Positions 1 to 12,230 of a DNA stretch of 64,000 bases are shown piece after piece. Each line of letters starts with the position of its first letter. Position 1 is the stretch's first letter. The stretch is from the NCBI GenBank assembly GCA_035578905.1, contig JAQJVL010000321.1, positions 62,001 through 126,000 on the forward strand, written 5' to 3'. The notes below the pieces were generated by a model that saw nothing but the letters and a program-made list of their open reading frames with translations, did no database searches and was not told where the DNA came from. A program made the position numbers and the translations under genes. Source of the stretch: Stictocephala bisonia (Eukaryota > Arthropoda > Insecta > Hemiptera > Membracidae).

Positions 1-983
1 TCTCTTTTAAGATAACATTTGCTGACAACACTGAAAAAGCTTACAAAATTAAAACAATAACTTAAAACAAATCTTACTCGTCTTTCCTTTGACTCCAACA
101 GTACTGAAAGACAACCACGATGAGTTTTGAGTTTATATCCGTAAAATTGTACAGGATAAAATAAAACAGAAAACACTAAAATTGCAACCCAAACAATGAA
201 ACACAACTAAACTCCCTTGAAATAATTTACTAACTACTAACATTACTATAAACTAAAATAAAAAGAAAACAAATCATTTGAACTTTGTTCACCAGATCGC
301 AGCACCTGGCAGAACAGAAAACCACCCCTGGAGGCAAATGCGTCAAACAATCTCCTAAAACAAAGTAATATTAACAAAGTAATATTAATGTGTGCGGAAA
401 GAATAGCCACAAATTTGCCTGCTGATTGTGTCCGTTGTCCCCAATTCCAACACTGCCCCTCACGCCAACTAGAGACACAGTGGTGGAACACTTCCTCTCT
501 GCTACTGGAATCCCTAGATGTGTTAAATATAACCCGCAGGTTACTTTTAACCCGGCCCAATTATAAAATAATGTTGCATATCAATGAATTAATATAGGTT
601 CATTATATATTTCAACGTCTGATTTATTTATTTGACGTGCTTGTAATGTCTACACATATTCTACAATGTTTTTACAGTTTTTTAATTTTTATTTTGTGTT
701 GCTGTTATTTGTATTATATTGTTTTGGCTCTTAATATCAGTTGTTACAGCAATCCAAACATTACCAAATTGATATTTTTAACCCTTAGCTAGTATGTAAT
801 AATCATTTTTATATGTATAATTTAATTTTATGAAGTCCAGATTTTTTAAAACTTGTAAAAGGTTTGTTATAGAAAAGACAAGGAAACTCCAAGAATTATG
901 AAAATCTTTGTTGGAGCTGTTTGTATATATCTATTATGTTTTATGTATTTTTAAGTTATTCGTCATATTTTGTAATGTTCCAG

Positions 984-1090
984 GTTGGCTTTTTAAAGTG
1001 GAGTTAATTAATTTAGAAGAACTTAAAGATCTACTTAATGAAGATAAATACCAAGAATTTTTGAAATCAGACCAAGAAGCTCATAATTAG
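984..1090 (+). CDS. Candidate terminal coding exon, unidentified gene (copy A)
   Basis: A plausible splice acceptor (tattttgtaatgttccag) ends at 983. It is followed by an open frame of about 35 codons to a TAG at 1088-1090, with a polyadenylation-like AATAAA at 1122-1127. The peptide is acidic and helix-like (core INLEELKDLLNEDKYQEFL). The motif is loosely reminiscent of the start of Mod(r)/VPS37 domains, but it is far too short to assign. Copy B carries the same exon at 4909-5015. Because the whole region is duplicated at near identity, conservation between copies is not evidence of selection. No upstream exon was recognised in the window. Confidence 0.3.
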
Positions 1091-1614
1091 CCTCATGATT
1101 TATGTAAATGATTGTTAATATAATAAATATACTGTAGTAAATTGTTCATAGTCAATTTTATTGATTGCTCATACCAAGCTATTATGTACACTCTTTGACA
1201 AACTTTGTATTTTGTTTCACTTAAAAAAATTAAGCTGTTAACTTTTAACATAAGTTGTGAAAACATATTCTGGATGATTTTTTTTATGTTTGATGAACAT
1301 TGGATAAGTGAATTCATAATATAATAAATATTTAAACTTCAAAATGACATTGGTGTAAAAATAATTCTGAAGGTAAGAACAATCCAGCTAGGTTATTTAA
1401 TATCTTAGTAGCAGTGCTATCCATCTGGTGGGATGAAGTAGATGAGAGATCTCAAAAGCTAGTGGAGTACTCTTATGTTGGAGTTACTCTTAAGAGGGCT
1501 GTAAACCCCCACGCTGATTAGCGTAAAAACTGCTTTGCGCAGTCCAAGATACTGCCTTCATTTACGGACGTAAAATTATAAATGAAATATCTATTGAAAG
1601 AGAAAGACTTTTTT

Positions 1615-1746
1615 GACTAGAATCGCTTTTTAAAATTCTTGAATTCTTTATTTTGATTTGATAGGTTATTGAAGTTACCCAATATTCAAAAGATTGCCAA
1701 AATAAAACTAGAACTATTTTCGAAAATTTAAAAAGCGTTTCTAGTC
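1615..1746. repeat. Short foldback (hairpin) element, copy A
   Basis: The ends are inverted repeats: gactagaatcgctttttaaa at the left and tttaaaaagcgtttctagtc at the right, about 20-base arms with one mismatch, separated by about 90 bases. The layout resembles a very small MITE. The duplicated locus carries the same hairpin at 5538-5669. Confidence 0.6.
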
Positions 1747-2626
1747 AGTAATGTATCTTGTTTCAATTTAGTTACGGTTTTACATCAATATCTTCTAAGG
1801 TTAAGCCGCAATATGGGGCCGCAAAAATGCCTGCATGGTAATTTATTGCTAAAAAATGTAGTGATTTGTGAGATTCAAGTGGTTAAAACCCGAACTTCTT
1901 AGTCGCGGATGGATTTTACTACTTCATTCATAAAAATCTTTCTTCATTCACTTAACATCGATGGATGCAATGTAGGCCTACTACTGATATGAGTTTCACT
2001 ATACAAACTGCCTTCCTTTTCATAAGAGTTAGTCGACTTACTTATTTAACTGGCTAATTTCGTGTATGTTATGTGCGTTCCCATGTGGCCCCTGATATTA
2101 TCTTATCACAAAGTAAAGCATAGGACTTTTATTCTTAAATGACAGTGCACAATATTTATTATGGTTTGACAAATAATGTAATAATCATCTATTAATAATA
2201 GTACAACATGTATATGAAATAATAAATCATATAAATGACAAGAATGCATACAATAAAGACATTAATTCAATAATTCTGGCTTGTTCAAAGCAATAAATGA
2301 TGTAAGTCACTATCTCTATATTCATTCACCTTTGTTTTATTTTATAAATATAAAAACAGTAATGTAAACGTTTAACTATTAGTTTATTATAGTTCATTAA
2401 TGTTGTGGTTAAAAAATGTTAGGCCTTTTATTTGTACTTATCTGAGAAGATAACTTCGAAGTAAATATTTTTCTCAACTGTAACAAGGACAAAAAAATAT
2501 GATAGCTGGGGGGGCGGGGCGACAATTCTTTTGCAAACTTTGAAGTCATGAAGCGAGGTAGTGTGTGGGTACTTCGTACCACTCCCAGTATCTCTCGTTG
2601 AACAGACTCATCAGGCCACATTTTCA

Positions 2627-3330
2627 GGAGGTTTCATGGTTGTCATTGTATTTGAAGTTTTCTAAAACAAATCTTGACTGCATCACAGAGAAAAAAATAA
2701 ACAAAGGTCACTTCCTTACGCTCACTTCCATTGAACGCCTCGATAACAACTATAAAAAGAGTAATCTAATATACATCTGTAGAAATAATTACTAAGTTTA
2801 TCCTTAAGGATTTGGGGGAGTTAAGGGAGGGAATGATAAGGTGCTGGTCCTGCCACTGCATGGTAAACTGGATAAATGATTACTCGACACATGCACAATT
2901 GGATCCAACCTCCGATTCTTTCTTCTCTGTGACTGAATGAAGAGTAATGTAATAAATGAAACAATCATTTTGATAATTATCAGCAATAATTTTTTACTTT
3001 GGGCTATTATATTTAAAACCAATAGGAAAGATATCTCCACTCGTTTTTGTCTAATATCCTCAATTAGATCAGAATTCATGTGATAAGTTTGTTCAAGTAA
3101 ACTTTGGTACAAAGAACTGTTTTTAATAAGATGTATTTTTATGGTATACACTAAAACTCATCACTACACTCTAATAACTGATCTAATGTTATCATGCCAA
3201 AATTTTACATGAGTTCTTCATGTAGAAAATAGAAAACTGTCGATTAGGACAAAAGCAAAGCATGTCCAAAATGTCCCTTTATTGTAATATCTAAGAATGT
3301 TAATAGGTTTTACACAGTCTTTTAATCTTT
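2627..3330. repeat. Copy A, right part, matching 11544-12230
   Basis: From 2627 on the sequence matches 11544-12230 almost base for base up to the N gap. The main difference is a 17-base stretch near 2720-2740 that is absent from the second copy. So copy A joins the left flank (equivalent of 6546) directly to the right flank (equivalent of 11544). The segment runs into the assembly gap at 3331. Confidence 0.9.
2715..2935. repeat. Dispersed repeat family R, copy 1
   Basis: This is one of four related copies, with 7735-7965, 11626-11838 (allelic to this one) and 41860-42145. All share a 'gtagtaatt.ttactac'-like palindromic core, then about 40-70 bases with 'cttatc/cctta', 'tgctggtc..gcca' and a 'cttctctgtg' tail. 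There are no coding features. It could be a SINE or MITE relic; the exact ends are not clear. Confidence 0.5.
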
Positions 3331-3430
3331 NNNNNNNNNNNNNNNNNNNNNNNNNNNNNNNNNNNNNNNNNNNNNNNNNNNNNNNNNNNNNNNNNNNNNN
3401 NNNNNNNNNNNNNNNNNNNNNNNNNNNNNN
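3331..3430. other. Assembly gap (100 N)
   Basis: Exactly 100 N bases, the conventional size for a scaffold gap of unknown length. The sequence to its left (2627-3330) reappears at 11544-12230, where it continues without a gap. Apparent reading frames that span these Ns are meaningless. Confidence 0.99.
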
Positions 3431-3925
3431 ATGTTTCGCAGGTTGTAAATACATAACGAAAACAGCTAAACTCATAGTAGTGTAGTGAAAAATTGGTTTG
3501 TTCACTGAACTTATATAAATTGTAAAATTTTAATAAAAGTCTTACATTAGTTAAACAGGACTCTTACCTTATGGGTAAATCATGGTCTTTGTTTGTTTTT
3601 TTTTTTTTTTTTTTACAGCAAATTAAAACGTTTTTTTTCTATTTTTTTATTACAAGACTTTAACAAGAACAAAACCCCAATAAAAACCAACTTAATAGAA
3701 AAAAAACTAAAAATCAAACTGAGCCTCAGCTCTAATTGTTGAAGTTACCATCATCTTCAATGTATTGTAAATGGGGAAGAGATAAAGCGTAAGGCGGCTA
3801 CCTCAACAACATGAAGGAGAAAACACTACAAGAGAGATAAGTGTGACACACATACTCCGAAGAATCAGGACAAGATTAACCCCCAATTATCAAATCTTCA
3901 AAAGGTTAAAATTTGCAATTATAAT
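3431..3925. other. Start of second contig, non-coding
   Basis: Low-complexity, A- and T-rich sequence between the gap and the start of copy B. It includes a T tract near 3595-3614 and an A/C-rich stretch near 3660-3720. No gene, RNA or element was recognised. Confidence 0.6.
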
Positions 3926-6546
3926 TCTCTTTTAAGATAACATTTGCTGACAACACTGAAAAAGCTTACAAAATTAAAACAATAACTTAAAACAAATCTT
4001 ACTCGTCTTTCCTTTGACTCCAACAGTACTGAAAGACAACCACGATGAGTTTTGAGTTTATATCCGTAAAATTGTACAGGATAAAATAAAACAGAAAACA
4101 CTAAAATTGCAACCCAAACAATGAAACACAACTAAACTCCCTTGAAATAATTTACTAACTACTAACATTACTATAAACTAAAATAAAAAGAAAACAAATC
4201 ATTTGATCTGGGTTCACCAGATCGCAGCACCTGGCAGAACAGAAAACCACCCCTGGAGGCAAATGCGTCAAACAATCTCCTAAAACAAAGTAATATTAAC
4301 AAAGTAATATTAATGTGTGCGGAAAGAATAGCCACAAATTTGCCTGCTGATTGTGTCCGTTGTCCCCAATTCCAACACTGCCCCTCATGCCAACTAGAGA
4401 CACAGTGGTGGAACACTTCCTCTCTGCTACTGGAATCCCTAGATGTTTTAAATATAACCCGCAGGTTACTTTTAATCCGGCCCAATTATAAAATAATGTT
4501 GCATATCAATGAATTAATGTAGGTTCATTATATATTTCAACGTCTGATTTATTTATTTGACGTGCTTGTAATGTCTAAACATATTCTACAATGTTTTTAC
4601 AGTTTTTTAATTTTTATTTTGTGTTGCTATTATTTGTATTATATTGTTTTGGCTCTTAATATCAGTTGTTACAGCAATCCAAACATTACCAAATTGATAT
4701 TTTTAACCCTTAGCTAGTATGTAATAATCATTTTTATATGAATAATTTAATTTTATGAAGTCCAGATTTTTTAAAACTTGTAAAAGGTTTGTTATAGAAA
4801 AGACAAGGAAACTCCAAGAATTATGAAAATCTTTGTTGGAGCGGTTTGTATATATCTATTATGTTTTATGTATTTTTAAGTTATTCGTCATATTTTGTAA
4901 TGTTCCAGGTTGGCTTTTTAAAGTGGAGTTAATTAATTTAGAAGAACTTAAAGATCTACTTAATGAAGATAAATACCAAGAATTTTTGAAATCAGACCAA
5001 GAAGCTCATAATTAGCCTCATGATTTATGTAAATGATTGTTAATATAATAAATATACTGTAGTAAATTGTTCATAGTCAATTTTATTGATTGCTCATACC
5101 AAGCTATTATGTACACTCTTTGACAAACTTTGTATTTTGTTTCACTTAAAAAAATTAAGCTGTTAACTTTTAACATAAGTTGTGAAAACATATTCTGGAT
5201 GATTTTTTATGTTTGATGAACATTGGATAAGTGAATTCATAATATAATAAATATTTAAACTTCAAAATGACATTGGTGTAAAAATAATTCTGAAGGTAAG
5301 AACAATCCAGCTAGGTTATTTAATATGTTAGTAGCAGTGCTATCCATCTGGTGGGATGAAGTAGATGAGAGATCTCAAAAGCTAGTGGAGTACTCTTATG
5401 TTGGAGTTACTCTTAAGAGGGCTGTAAACCCCCACGCTGATCAGCGTAAAAACTGCTTTGCGCAGTCCAAGATACTGCCTTCATTTACGGACGTAAAATT
5501 ATAAATGAAATATCTATTGAAAGAGAAAGACTTTTTTGACTAGAATCGCTTTTTAAAATTCTTGAATTCTTTATTTTGATTTTATAGGTTATTGAAGTTA
5601 ACCAATATTCAAAAGATTGCCAAAATAAAACTAAAACTATTTTCGAAAATTTAAAAAGCGTTTCTAGTCAGTAATGTATCTTGTTTCAATTTAGTTTCGG
5701 TTTTACATCAATATCTTCTAAGGTTAAGCCGCAATATGGGACTGCAAAAATGCCTGCATGGTAATTTATTGCTAAAAAATGTAGTGATTTGTGAGATTCA
5801 AGTGGTTAAAACCCGAACTTCTTAGTCACGGATGGATTTTACTACTTCATTGATAAAAATCTTTCTTCATTCACTTAACATCGATGGATGCAATGTAGGC
5901 CTACTACTGATATGAGTTTCACTATACAAACTGCTTTCCTTTTCATAAGAGTTAGTCGACTTACTTATTTAACTGGCTAATTTCGTGTATGTTATGTGCG
6001 TTCCCATGTGGCCCCTGATATTATCTTATCACAAAGTAAAGCATAGGACTTTTATTCTTAAATGACAGTGCACAATATTTATTATGGTTTGACAAATAAT
6101 GTAATAATCATCTATTAATAATAGTACAACATGTATATGAAATAATAAATCATATAAATGACAAGAATGCATACAATAAAGACATTAATTCAATAATTCT
6201 GGCTTGTTCAAAGCAATAAGTGATGTAAGTCACTATCTCTATATTCATTCACCTTTGTTTTATTTTATAAATATAAAAACAGTAATGTAAACGTTTAACT
6301 ATTAGTTTATTATAGTTCATTAATGTTGTGGTTAAAAAATGTTAGGCCTTTATTTGTACTTATCTGAGAAGATAACTTCGAAGTAAATATTTTTCTCAAC
6401 GGTAACAAGGACAAAAAAATATGATAGCTGGGGGCGGGGCGACAATTCTTTTGCAAACTTTGAAGTCATGAAGCGAGGTAATGTGTGGGTACTTCGTACC
6501 ACTCCCAGTATCTCTCGTTGAACAGACTCATCAGGCCACATTTTCA
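3926..6546. repeat. Copy B of the duplicated locus (left part)
   Basis: Direct repeat of 1-2626, including the hairpin at 5538-5669 and the candidate exon at 4909-5015. Differences are sparse single substitutions (for example T/G near 4843) and small indels. Copy B is the longer arrangement: it continues through 6547-11543 before reaching the segment that copy A joins at 2627. Confidence 0.9.
4909..5015 (+). CDS. Candidate terminal coding exon, unidentified gene (copy B)
   Basis: Counterpart of 984-1090 with the same acceptor (ending at 4908), the same short acidic, leucine-rich peptide and the same stop, followed by AATAAA at about 5047. If the two copies are alleles, this and the copy at 984 are one exon of one gene. 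No homology assignment is made. Confidence 0.3.
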
Positions 6547-7734
6547 TAACAAGGGTCAGAGGGGATAGACAGGTATGAGCAGAAAAATAACAAAATTAGC
6601 AACTGTTAAAATGTTTTCTTAATTAACATATTACGTGTTGGTAGATGAATTTAATAGAATATTAATATAAATTTTATGGTGATCAAGGTAAACGTGGTTT
6701 ACAGAAATCCGAAATTGATCACTATAACTTTAGTAGCCTATATATTACACTTATTTTTTATAAATATAAGTATTAAACTGTATGAAGATTGTATTGTGTG
6801 ACGTTTACTTGTGTATTGAAATTATTAAACTATAATAATAGTTTATAACATTGCTCAAGTAAATATAAGATGTTCTGCTCGGTTTAGTATACTAGTACAA
6901 CTAGCACAAGAGATGCCTGAACAATTATGACAATTTATTGAATTCTGCTGAGTTAACTTAAACGTAATGAATGACTTTTTAGAAGAAAAAATTAACTGTC
7001 TAATAATATTGTATTATTCTGTAATCTTAAATTAAAATATAGTTGTAGTATTACTTGCATATGTAACTGAGTCGTTGATAATTTCCCCCAATTGACAACC
7101 TGATTATCATATAATAAAATTCATAGAAAACACTTTACAAATAGCCCTCCCACCAGACCTCAGGTATATCCAGTATCTGTATTTTACTGTGAAAATGTAT
7201 GGCAACACTAGCTTGTCTTGTCTGTCAATGTGGCCGTTTAGTCACGCTGATGATTTATTATTTTATTTACTTTCTTTTTTATATCTCACTAACCGACAGC
7301 CCTTGCTCTGCTACGGGGTGGTTCTCTATGCTTGCTTACCCTCCTCTCCGTAGTTCTCTCTAAACTCTAAACCATCAAATCAATATTAAACCTCAGCCAA
7401 ATTCTGCAGCAGTTAACATATAAACATTATGTATTGTTTGGTTTGTCATGTAGGTGGACTGTCAGAATAGACTGTAGACTGTCAAAATAGATAGATGGTC
7501 AGGTGAACTATAGACAAGAGGGTGAGTTAAATTTTGACCCATGTAAAGTAAATAAATACTTCTTTCATTCTTCAAGCGTTTTTCCAAAATTACACAAAAT
7601 TGATCTTGGCTATTCCCCGAATATTCATCATTTACCATTTTCTCCAAGAATATTTCATTTATTTCCAAACAAAGAGGTGCTCCTTCTACCAAAAAGTTGT
7701 ACAGACTAAAAAAATATCATATCTGTGACTTGAA

Positions 7735-7965
7735 CCATTGAGTGAGCACAGAGAAAAGAAACAAGTGTAGATTACAACTAATTTATATCTTTATACATCT
7801 GTAATAATAATTACTACGTTTATCCTTGAGGAATAACGGATAGATTGACAATGTGCTGGTCTGGCCAACACATGGTCTGGAAAAATAACTACTCACCACA
7901 TTTAGCCCACCATTGGATGCATCCTCTGTTCCTTTCTTCTGTGTGATGAGAGAGAACTTTTGAAG
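7735..7965. repeat. Dispersed repeat family R, copy 2
   Basis: It aligns with 2715-2935 and 41860-42145 through the 'gtaataataattactacgtttatcc' type core, the 'tgctggtctggcca' block and the 'tttcttctgtgtgatgagag' end. It is diverged from the other copies, so it is an older insertion rather than part of the locus duplication. Confidence 0.5.
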
Positions 7966-10199
7966 GATACTTTCATAATGTTCGGATACTAAAATGTACA
8001 TTGAAAAAATCAAATACCATCCAAATGTTAGTTCTTTTTTATACAACAAATTTTTTCCATTACAAGAGGAAAAAGTTAATAACATGCTAACTCATTACTA
8101 CTTTCTCATTCAAAGGGTACAAAAATGCATTCTCTTACGGGCTATTAGCAAGCATTGCTTATAAATTTGTTTCATAGAATAATGTGAAGTGGGAACAGTT
8201 TTTTCCAGTTTTGATCTTACTACTCACAAGTTATTAAGAAGTCAATAATAACTGTATTGAAATAAGTATTTGGTGACTCATTGCATGGTTGTACTCAGTG
8301 GCTCTTGGTGAAAAGCCCGGGCACTACGTCACAGTGTCCACCTTCGCCCGGGTGCCTTTTTTGGAGAGAGACTCCCCCAGGGGTAGAGTACATCACTCTG
8401 GGGGATGGACAACCCTTTAAAATAATATTGATAACCCACCTGTAATTGAGATGTCTTCTTTCTTCTTATCTTCTTTCTTGGCACAAACTTTAAACTGTTA
8501 ACTATTAACTAATATCTGTATTCTTAAAAAAGATTCGTCTTGAAAGAAGCCCTGGAAAAAAAGCACAAAACATTTTACTCTGAGAGAGATTTACAGAAAC
8601 ATATTCCACCCAGGGGGAGGAAAATGACTACCAAATCAGCACTCAGGTAAACCAAAACACATTACATATCAAATTTCACACCTGGTGAACCTGGATGTAT
8701 TCTATCCTCGGGGAAAGAATATACCCTGATTCTTTTATAAAACTCTGAAACAGCTAATTTTATTTTCAATTTTCTATTCTATATATAATAAAAAAGTTAT
8801 TTTTGAACATTTGGGAAGGTGTATGAATCAATTAGTCATACAATATTCATTTTTATCAAACAATATTTTCATCCATTTTTAACTTCATTAATGCAAAATT
8901 TAATAGATTAAATAAATTGTTTGAGAATGAATATATTTTATCATTTAAGGCCTCTTCACAAACGTTTGATGTTAAATGATTCTAGAGACATTTCAGCTTT
9001 AAATAAGAGTAATTTTTTGTTTAACTTGGTAGTAATATTAATATTTTATTGATATGTTATGGAACACAAGGCTGCTAATATATGATATACCCTGGGCCTG
9101 GTAGTATCGTATTAATTATAAATATACTTAATTTTAATTCTTAACTATAATTTACTAACAGGAAATTAATGTTCTATCTGAATGTCAAACCTATACTTAC
9201 CAACAACCACATTATACTTAAAGTGTGACGTTATCTCTCAAATTATTATTATAAAAATAAAATAAATTAATGTAAATGGTAATTGAATTCATGATCTAGG
9301 ATTAAATGTTTGGCACATTAAATTTTTCTTAATTTTGAAGAGAAATCAATACAATTTAAATTTTAAATTCCACCTTCTTCATTTATATTTTGCAGTTACA
9401 GTATTCTTAATTGTAAATATGAATGTTAAATATACTATGTTTAAACTAAAATACATTAAACTCTCGAGGAGTGAAGTCCTAGTACTTATCAAGTTTGTTT
9501 GTCTAATGTAGGTTCAACTGTGTTAATTAAAGTGAATATATTTTAAGTAAATTAACTTCATATCCTTTAACTTTTGTATACTGTCATGTGTACAATTTTA
9601 GAGTTTGAATGATATAAAAATCTATAGAAATGTTTATATCGTTTACTCCTGTTTACAAATTTGTTGACGAGACAGTAAATAACTAATTACCGAATATACA
9701 GTAATCAAATGGAGAATTTAACAATTTTAACTTTAAAAAATAAATATATTCTAGCAAAATATTGTTCAACATCTTTCATCAATTATTATTTTACATAAAG
9801 GGTGAATTATTTTTCTGTATGATATAGTTAATACTACTTTTCTAGATTAATTAAGACATAATTTGAATCATCTTAAACGGTAATTATATGGAATTCAGGA
9901 GCTATTCGGATTTTAAAACGTGGCTACAGGCCAAACAGGGAAACGTGTAAAATATTATTCGATTTAAGGTCAGATTACTATTTTAGGATAAATCACCTTT
10001 TTGGTTATTTACCAACTGCTAACTTCTAGTCCTCAAGGAACTAGTTATGTAATATTAAGTGTTTAGAATTTACCTAATTATAAAAATTAATTGTTAACAA
10101 TAATTTAATGAAATACAAAAAGAGTACTCATTCCCATTGGCTGGTGGAGTGGGGTATTTTGGGATACTTGTTTTCTTCAAATGGAATTTCAGACCTCCC

Positions 10200-10745
10200 A
10201 ATAACAAACATAGACTGAAAACTGGTCAAACTATCTATCTTACCTAAAATGTCTCAACCAATTAAAAAAACAGCATCATAACACAATGTAATTAAAAACA
10301 AACAAAAGCTACTACACAACCTCAACACTTCCTAAGACAATATGATGAAAACAAAGAAAATCCAATTGAGACAGCATGACTGACAGCAAACCAAAAACAA
10401 ACATTCCAATAAAAAAGTCATACCCAACGAGATAAACTGATCAAACTTAAACAGCTGTGACAATCCAACAACCAGCTGACCAAAGAAAGATGAGACAGTT
10501 CGCAACTAAAACAAGCTAAAACCAGCCATGACAATCTAATCAAAAAGTAAACCAAAAATCAAGAGACAATTCAACTATAATACCAAATTGTCAAACATCC
10601 TTTTAAAAGCAGAGAATCAACTACCAACAGAACCAGGTAACAACACAACAGTACAACAATTAAATGCTACAAACACTATAATACAAAAACAACATAGAAA
10701 TGAAAACAATCTCCCCAACCCCAGACAACCACTAGACCCCAATGG
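10200..10745. other. A/C-rich strand-asymmetric block
   Basis: For about 540 bases the plus strand is strongly enriched in A and C and poor in G and T (runs such as accaaaaacaaacattccaa). The skew begins and ends fairly abruptly. No open frame of useful length, terminal repeat or obvious tandem unit was found. A decayed retroelement or an old simple-sequence region are possible sources. Confidence 0.45.
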
Positions 10746-11543
10746 TATCAATAAGTAAACAATTATTCCTCAGTATCTCATTGGAGTAAATGTGTTAGGA
10801 TTAATTCAATAATCACATTTTAGGTCAAACTTTCTAATTAAATAACTCTAACACAAGGTCTGTACCACAATAATGAAACTTTTGACTCACTCGAGTACGG
10901 CACCTACACTCTAGAAGTCTTTAACAGCTTGCAGGAGGAGAAGAGTGAGGGAAGGGCATCCTGGAACGAAAAAACAGATTTTATGTCAGATTTCAGATAT
11001 GTTCACAATGGTATGACATTTGTGTGTACATTTATATGGAAGAATACAAGTTTAGTGAGTCACAGTACTCTCTACAGGTTAAGCCCAACAATTTTCTAAT
11101 TTTCTTAGTGAAAAACATTTTAGGTTAGGTTGGAGGGCAATAGGCTGGGAATTAGTATCTTAGGATATTTAGTACATTGGCAAACTTATCTAAGAAGCCA
11201 AGACCACTAACGCCTTACAGTAGTAAACAAATATAGAAACAACACATGTTTTCAGTGTTACTTTCCTCAGGTGAGGAGAGACTGACCTCTATAGACTTTA
11301 CAACTTAGGTAAGTTTACTGATGTCCTAACTATCCTAATATACTTATTGAAAGAAAAGAACTGGGTACTATGTAATATAAAATATATTTCATTAGCATAA
11401 GAAAACTTTAATTTATTTCCAGGATTATTTATTCAATTATGAGGGCAAACTTTTTGCAGAAATTATTTTTGAGATAATAAGTGTCTTTGCAGAACTTTGT
11501 CTGACATGGAGTAAAACAAAGTTGGTAATAGAGATTCAAAGCA

Positions 11544-12230
11544 GAAGGTTTCATGGTTGTCATTGTATTGGAAGTTTTCTAAAACAAATCTTGACTGCAT
11601 CACAGAGAAAAAAATAAACAAAGGTCACTTCCTTACGCCTCGATAACAACTATAAAAAGAGTAATCTAATATACATCTGTAGAAATAATTAATAAGTTTA
11701 TCCTTAAGGATTTGGGGGAGTTAAGGGAGGGAATGATAAGGTGCTGGTCCTGCCACTGCATGGTAAACTGGATAAATGATTACTCGACACATGCACAGTT
11801 GGATCCAACCTCCGATTCTTTCTTCTCTGTGACTGAATGAAGAGTAATGTAATAAATGAAACAATCATTTTGATAATTATCAGCAATAATTTTTTACTTT
11901 GGGCTATTATATTTAAAACCAATAGGAAAGATATCTCCACTCGTTTTTGTCTAATATCCTCAATTAGATCAGAATTCATGTGATAAGTTTGTTCAAATAA
12001 ACTTTGGTACAAAGAACTGTTTTTAATAAGATGTATTTTTATGGTATACACTAAAACTCATCACTACACTCTAATAACTGATCTAATGTTATCATGCCAA
12101 AATTTTACATGAGTTCTTCATGTAGAAAATAGAAAACTGTCGATTAGGACAAAAGCAAAGTATGTCCAAAATGTCCCTTTATTGTAATATCTAAGAATGT
12201 TAATAGGTTTTACACAGTCTTTTAATCTTT
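11544..12230. repeat. Copy B, right part, matching 2627-3330
   Basis: Direct counterpart of copy A up to the N gap. It includes a copy of family R (11626-11838). It lacks the 17 bases found near 2720-2740 in copy A. Downstream of 12230 the sequence continues without a match in the window. Confidence 0.9.

Larger units (their letters stand above)
1..2626. repeat. Copy A of a duplicated locus (left part)
   Basis: This stretch matches 3926-6546 in direct orientation, at an offset of about 3925 bases, with only scattered substitutions and 1-20 base indels. Shared landmarks include the ORF-like stretch at 246-560 (4171-4485) and the candidate exon at 984-1090 (4909-5015). The similarity stops at 2626, where copy B continues into about 5 kb that copy A lacks. 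Given the adjacent N gap, an unmerged second haplotype is the simplest reading; a real tandem duplication is the alternative. Confidence 0.9.
6547..11543. other. About 5.0 kb present only in copy B
   Basis: Copy A skips exactly this interval. The joint at 2625-2627 shows a 2-base CA microhomology shared by both edges (6545-6546 and 11542-11543). The interval has no long open frame and no terminal inverted repeats or target duplication at its edges, so a deletion in copy A explains it better than an insertion in copy B. It contains family R copy 2 (7735-7965), a GC-rich patch near 8310-8415 with two CCCGGG sites, and a strand-skewed block at 10200-10745. Confidence 0.8.

Noticed and set aside
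246..560. 104-codon minus-strand frame, repeated at 4171-4485
   Set aside because: Conserved only because the whole locus is duplicated at near identity. No domain, and a plus-strand frame overlaps it.
2804..3151. 115-codon minus-strand frame, repeated at 11704-12051
   Set aside because: It overlaps repeat family R and the haplotype duplication, and has no recognisable protein features.
3218..3505. Open frames spanning the N gap
   Set aside because: They consist partly of unknown bases, so they carry no information.
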